Assembly: GCF_020741345.1 (NCBI RefSeq)
Contig: NZ_DYZD01000040.1
Coordinates: 1-47,823 of the forward strand
Length of the DNA: 47,823 bases
Source of the DNA: Nocardiopsis listeri
GTDB lineage: Bacteria > Actinomycetota > Actinomycetes > Streptosporangiales > Streptosporangiaceae
Direction: 5' to 3'
Position numbers and translations under genes: made by a program. Shown piece after piece: positions 45,145-47,823 of the stretch (its first letter is position 1; each line of letters starts with the position of its first letter). The notes under the pieces are model-generated. The model did no database searches. It was given only the letters and a program-made list of their open reading frames with translations, and was not told where the DNA came from.

Positions 45145-47823
45145 TGCGCCTGCACCACCTCACCATGACCGCGTTCGGCCCCTTCGCCGGTACCGAAAGG
45201 GTGGACTTCGACCGACTCGGCCAGGGTGGTCTCTTCCTCATCCACGGACCCACCGGGGCGGGCAAGACCTCCGTTCTGGACGCGGTCTGCTTCGCGCTGT
45301 ACGGAAGCCTGCCCGGGGCACGCAGCAAGGACCGGTCCCCCAAGAGCGACCACGCGCCACCGGACCTGGAGCCGGAGGTGACCCTGGAGTTCACCATCCG
45401 GGGACGACGGATCCGGATCAACCGCAAGCCCCGCTGGGAGCGGCCCAAGAAGCGCGGCACCGGCACCGTCACCCAGAACCAGAAGGTGGTGGTCCAGGAG
45501 CTGTCGGAGGGAACGTGGCAGCCGGTCACCACCCGCCCGGACGAGGCCGGACAGTTCATCGGCGACCAGGTGGGGCTCACCCTCACCCAGTTCTGCCAGA
45601 TCGTCATGCTGCCCCAAGGGGACTTCGCCCAGTTCCTGCGGGCCAAGTCGGACGACCGCCGCAAGTCCCTGGAGCGGATCTTCAACACCCGGGTGTTCCG
45701 GGACGTGGAGGAATGGCTGGGCGGACACACCCGCAGGCTCGAACGCGAGGTGCGTTCGGCAGAGGAGCGGGTGCGCGAGGTCGCCGGCCGGATCGCCGAA
45801 GTGGGCCGGTCCGCCACGCCGCAGGAATCCGATCCGGCCGAGTTGATCGCCTGGGCCACCGAGCTGGCCGTGGTCTCCGCCGCGACCGTTCGTGACGCCG
45901 AGCCGCTCATCGGTGAGTTCACGCTCGCCCGGGACCGGGCCCGGCAGGCGCTGGCCGACGGGCGCTCGCTGCGGGATCGGCGGGATCGGCTCGATCAGGC
46001 CCGGGAGCGGAGCGCACTGCTGGAGGAACACCGGCCCTGGCGCACCCGGTCCCAGGAACGCCTGACCTGCGCGGAGCGCACCGACGCCGTGCTGCCGTTC
46101 CTGCGCGCCCGTGACCACCGCCGTACCGAGCTGGACAAGGCGGAGTTGGCCCTCACCGACCGGTTGTCTCTGGTGGCGGGCCTGCCCGACCTGGGCGTGA
46201 CCACCTCGACGGACGCGGAGACGTTGCGCGCCGCCGAGCGGGGGCGCCGCGACGAGCTGGCCCGGTTGGAGCTGCTGCGCGGCGACGCCGAACGCCGCCG
46301 GGCGCTGCGCGGGGAACTGTCCGATCTGGACCGGCGCCTGACCGGGGTCCGCGCCGAGACCGAACGGGCCGAGGAGCGCGCTCGGGCACTGCCGGCCCGG
46401 GTGGCGACGGTCCAGCGGGAACTGGAGCAGGTCCGCGAACGCGCCGGCCTGGTGGAGGTCGCCCAGGACGCGTTGACGCTGGCGGAGAAACGCCGTCGGG
46501 CGGCGGCGGAACACGAGCGGCTGACCGTGGAGTTGGAGCGGGCGGAGGAGACCCGGCGCGCGGTCGTGGACACCGCGCAGCGAACCCGGGACCAGGCACA
46601 GGACCTGCGGGAGCGGCGGATCAGGCAGATGGCCGCCGAGCTCGCCGCCGACCTGGCGGAGGGGGCGGCGTGCGCGGTGTGCGGGTCGACCGAACACCCC
46701 TCCCCCGCGGTTCCCAGTGAGGAGGGACTGGTCTCCGCCGACCAGGAGAAGGAGGCCCAGGTCGCCGCGGATCTGGCCGCGACGGAACGGTCGGCGGCGG
46801 AGAGCACGGTGGTGCGGCTGCGGGGCCGAGTGGAGACCGAGGCCAGGATCGCCGAGGACCGTACCGTCGCGAGCGCGGATGAGGAGGTCGGGGTCGAGCG
46901 GAACCGGCTGGCCGAGGCTCGCGCCGCCGCCGGGGAGCGCAAGCGTCTGGAACAGGAACTGTCCCAGCTGCGCGAGGAACTGCGGCACACCGAGGAACGT
47001 GTGGGCGCACTGGGCCGACAGGAGGGTGAGTTCCGCACTCGCCTGGAGGGCGCTCAGGCCGAACACGAACGGCTCACGACCCTGCTGGACCAGGCCCGTG
47101 GCGACGACGCCGGCCTGCCCGAACGCATCGCGCGACTGACCGGTGAGGCCGACCTGTTGCGCGGCACCGCCGAGGCGATGGACCAGCGCGCGCGGGCCGC
47201 CGAGGAGCTGCGCGCCGCCGTGGCCGAGGCCGAGGAGGCCCGGGCCGAGGCCGGGTTCACCGACGAGGCCGAGGTCCTGGAGGCCGCGATGGACGATCAG
47301 GAGCGCCGGGACCTGCGCCGTCGCACCCGTGACTTCGATGACCGGTGGGCGGCGGTCCAGGCGAGCCTGGCCGACCCCGAACTCGTGGCCGCCGGGGAAC
47401 AGGAGCCACCGGACCTGGTCGGGTCGGAGACCGTGGCCGCCGCCGCGGAGCGCGCCGCCGAGCGTGCCGTGACCTGGCAGGGGATGTTCGCCGACCGGGC
47501 CCGCCGGTTGGGCGACCTGCGCGCCGAACTGGCCGACCGGATGGCGGGTTCGGAGCCGGTGCTGCGCCGGTACGCGATCGCGCAGGGGCTGAGCACCCTG
47601 GCCGCGGGCACGTCTGCGGACAACACCGACAGCGTGCGCCTGTCCGCCTACGTCCTGGCGGCCCGGCTGGAGCAGGTCGTGGCGGCCGCCAACGACCGGC
47701 TGCTGACCATGTCGGACGGCCGTTACGAACTGCGCTACACCGTCGACAAGGCCGCCGGGGACGGGCGGGCGCGTTCCGCCGGTGGTCTGGGCATGCGCGT
47801 GGTGGACTCCTGGACCGGGGTCG
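45144..47823 (+). CDS. sbcC: Exonuclease SbcC (Rad50-type ATPase), partial at the window edge
   Basis: An SMC-like ATPase partner of SbcD; 893 codons are visible and the end lies outside the window. The N-terminal ATPase half has Walker A HGPTGAGKTS (residues 34-43) and the Q-loop LTLTQFCQIVMLPQGDFAQFL. Long Arg/Glu/Ala-rich coiled-coil arms flank the zinc hook CAVCG (C510/C513). The final visible residues (RLSAYVLAARLEQVVAAANDRLLTMSDGRYEL) are the return of the C-terminal ATPase half; the signature motif and Walker B lie beyond the window. The high charge of the coiled coils produces long open frames on the opposite strand. Confidence 0.96.
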   Translation, partial: MRLHHLTMTAFGPFAGTERVDFDRLGQGGLFLIHGPTGAGKTSVLDAVCFALYGSLPGARSKDRSPKSDHAPPDLEPEVTLEFTIRGRRIRINRKPRWERPKKRGTGTVTQNQKVVVQELSEGTWQPVTTRPDEAGQFIGDQVGLTLTQFCQIVMLPQGDFAQFLRAKSDDRRKSLERIFNTRVFRDVEEWLGGHTRRLEREVRSAEERVREVAGRIAEVGRSATPQESDPAELIAWATELAVVSAATVRDAEPLIGEFTLARDRARQALADGRSLRDRRDRLDQARERSALLEEHRPWRTRSQERLTCAERTDAVLPFLRARDHRRTELDKAELALTDRLSLVAGLPDLGVTTSTDAETLRAAERGRRDELARLELLRGDAERRRALRGELSDLDRRLTGVRAETERAEERARALPARVATVQRELEQVRERAGLVEVAQDALTLAEKRRRAAAEHERLTVELERAEETRRAVVDTAQRTRDQAQDLRERRIRQMAAELAADLAEGAACAVCGSTEHPSPAVPSEEGLVSADQEKEAQVAADLAATERSAAESTVVRLRGRVETEARIAEDRTVASADEEVGVERNRLAEARAAAGERKRLEQELSQLREELRHTEERVGALGRQEGEFRTRLEGAQAEHERLTTLLDQARGDDAGLPERIARLTGEADLLRGTAEAMDQRARAAEELRAAVAEAEEARAEAGFTDEAEVLEAAMDDQERRDLRRRTRDFDDRWAAVQASLADPELVAAGEQEPPDLVGSETVAAAAERAAERAVTWQGMFADRARRLGDLRAELADRMAGSEPVLRRYAIAQGLSTLAAGTSADNTDSVRLSAYVLAARLEQVVAAANDRLLTMSDGRYELRYTVDKAAGDGRARSAGGLGMRVVDSWTGV

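Overview
This is a high-GC chromosomal segment from an actinomycete. Every reading frame is saturated with G/C at third positions, GTG starts are common and starts often overlap the preceding stop. The gene set (RecA with an adjacent DUF3046 gene, ClgR, FtsK, RNase J, ergothioneine genes, a DppABCDF-type importer, MenA) and the protein sequences look most like Streptosporangiales/Nocardiopsaceae. Genus cannot be fixed from the sequence alone. I see no prophage, transposon, integron, CRISPR, rRNA or tRNA. This is mostly core genome, and I do not find a convincing undescribed multi-gene system.

Layout. 1-1784 (minus): recX (partial), recA with a LexA box, and a DUF3046 gene. 1901-8499 (plus): the large helicase Lhr, a GNAT acetyltransferase and a membrane Ser/Thr kinase. 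8539-14771: a divergent sugar-uptake locus with a ROK repressor on minus; on plus, a lipoprotein binding protein, two MalFG-type permeases and a NagZ-type GH3 glycosidase, probably for N-acetylglucosamine-containing oligosaccharides. 14950-15848: an Rrf2 regulator facing clgR across a shared terminator. 15492-22508 (minus): ftsK, a RodZ-like HTH membrane protein, rimO, pgsA, cinA, clgR. 22696-25352 (minus): dapA-rnj. 25353-25714: the one long gene-free stretch. 25715-30538: a holin-family membrane protein, a GNAT, menA, a Nudix hydrolase, a methyltransferase, dapB and a VIT-family metal transporter. 30553-34966 (minus): egtA-egtB-egtC-egtD. 35161-36120 (minus): arylamine N-acetyltransferase. 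36236-42204 (minus): a five-gene peptide/nickel-type ABC importer. 42453-47823 (plus): a YdjM-like membrane protein, an O-methyltransferase, sbcD and sbcC (partial).

How genes work together. DNA repair genes sit at both ends (recA/recX/lhr and sbcDC). The middle is housekeeping: DNA segregation, phospholipid synthesis, ribosome modification, RNA decay and lysine/diaminopimelate synthesis (dapA and dapB, not in one operon here). The egt genes make ergothioneine, but no egtE is present. Operons are tightly coupled: 4-nt start/stop overlaps occur at all four junctions of the peptide importer, and at dapA-rnj, rimO-pgsA, pgsA-cinA and egtA-egtB.

The most useful non-coding observations are these: a TANNNT-like -10 hexamer only 6-8 nt before the start codon of about nine genes, implying leaderless mRNAs; a perfect TGTGA-N6-TCACA site upstream of egtA; a nested inverted repeat upstream of rimO; a perfect AGGAAA-G-TTTCCT palindrome at the ROK/ABC divergent promoter; and an intra-operon hairpin between the sugar-binding protein and its permeases.
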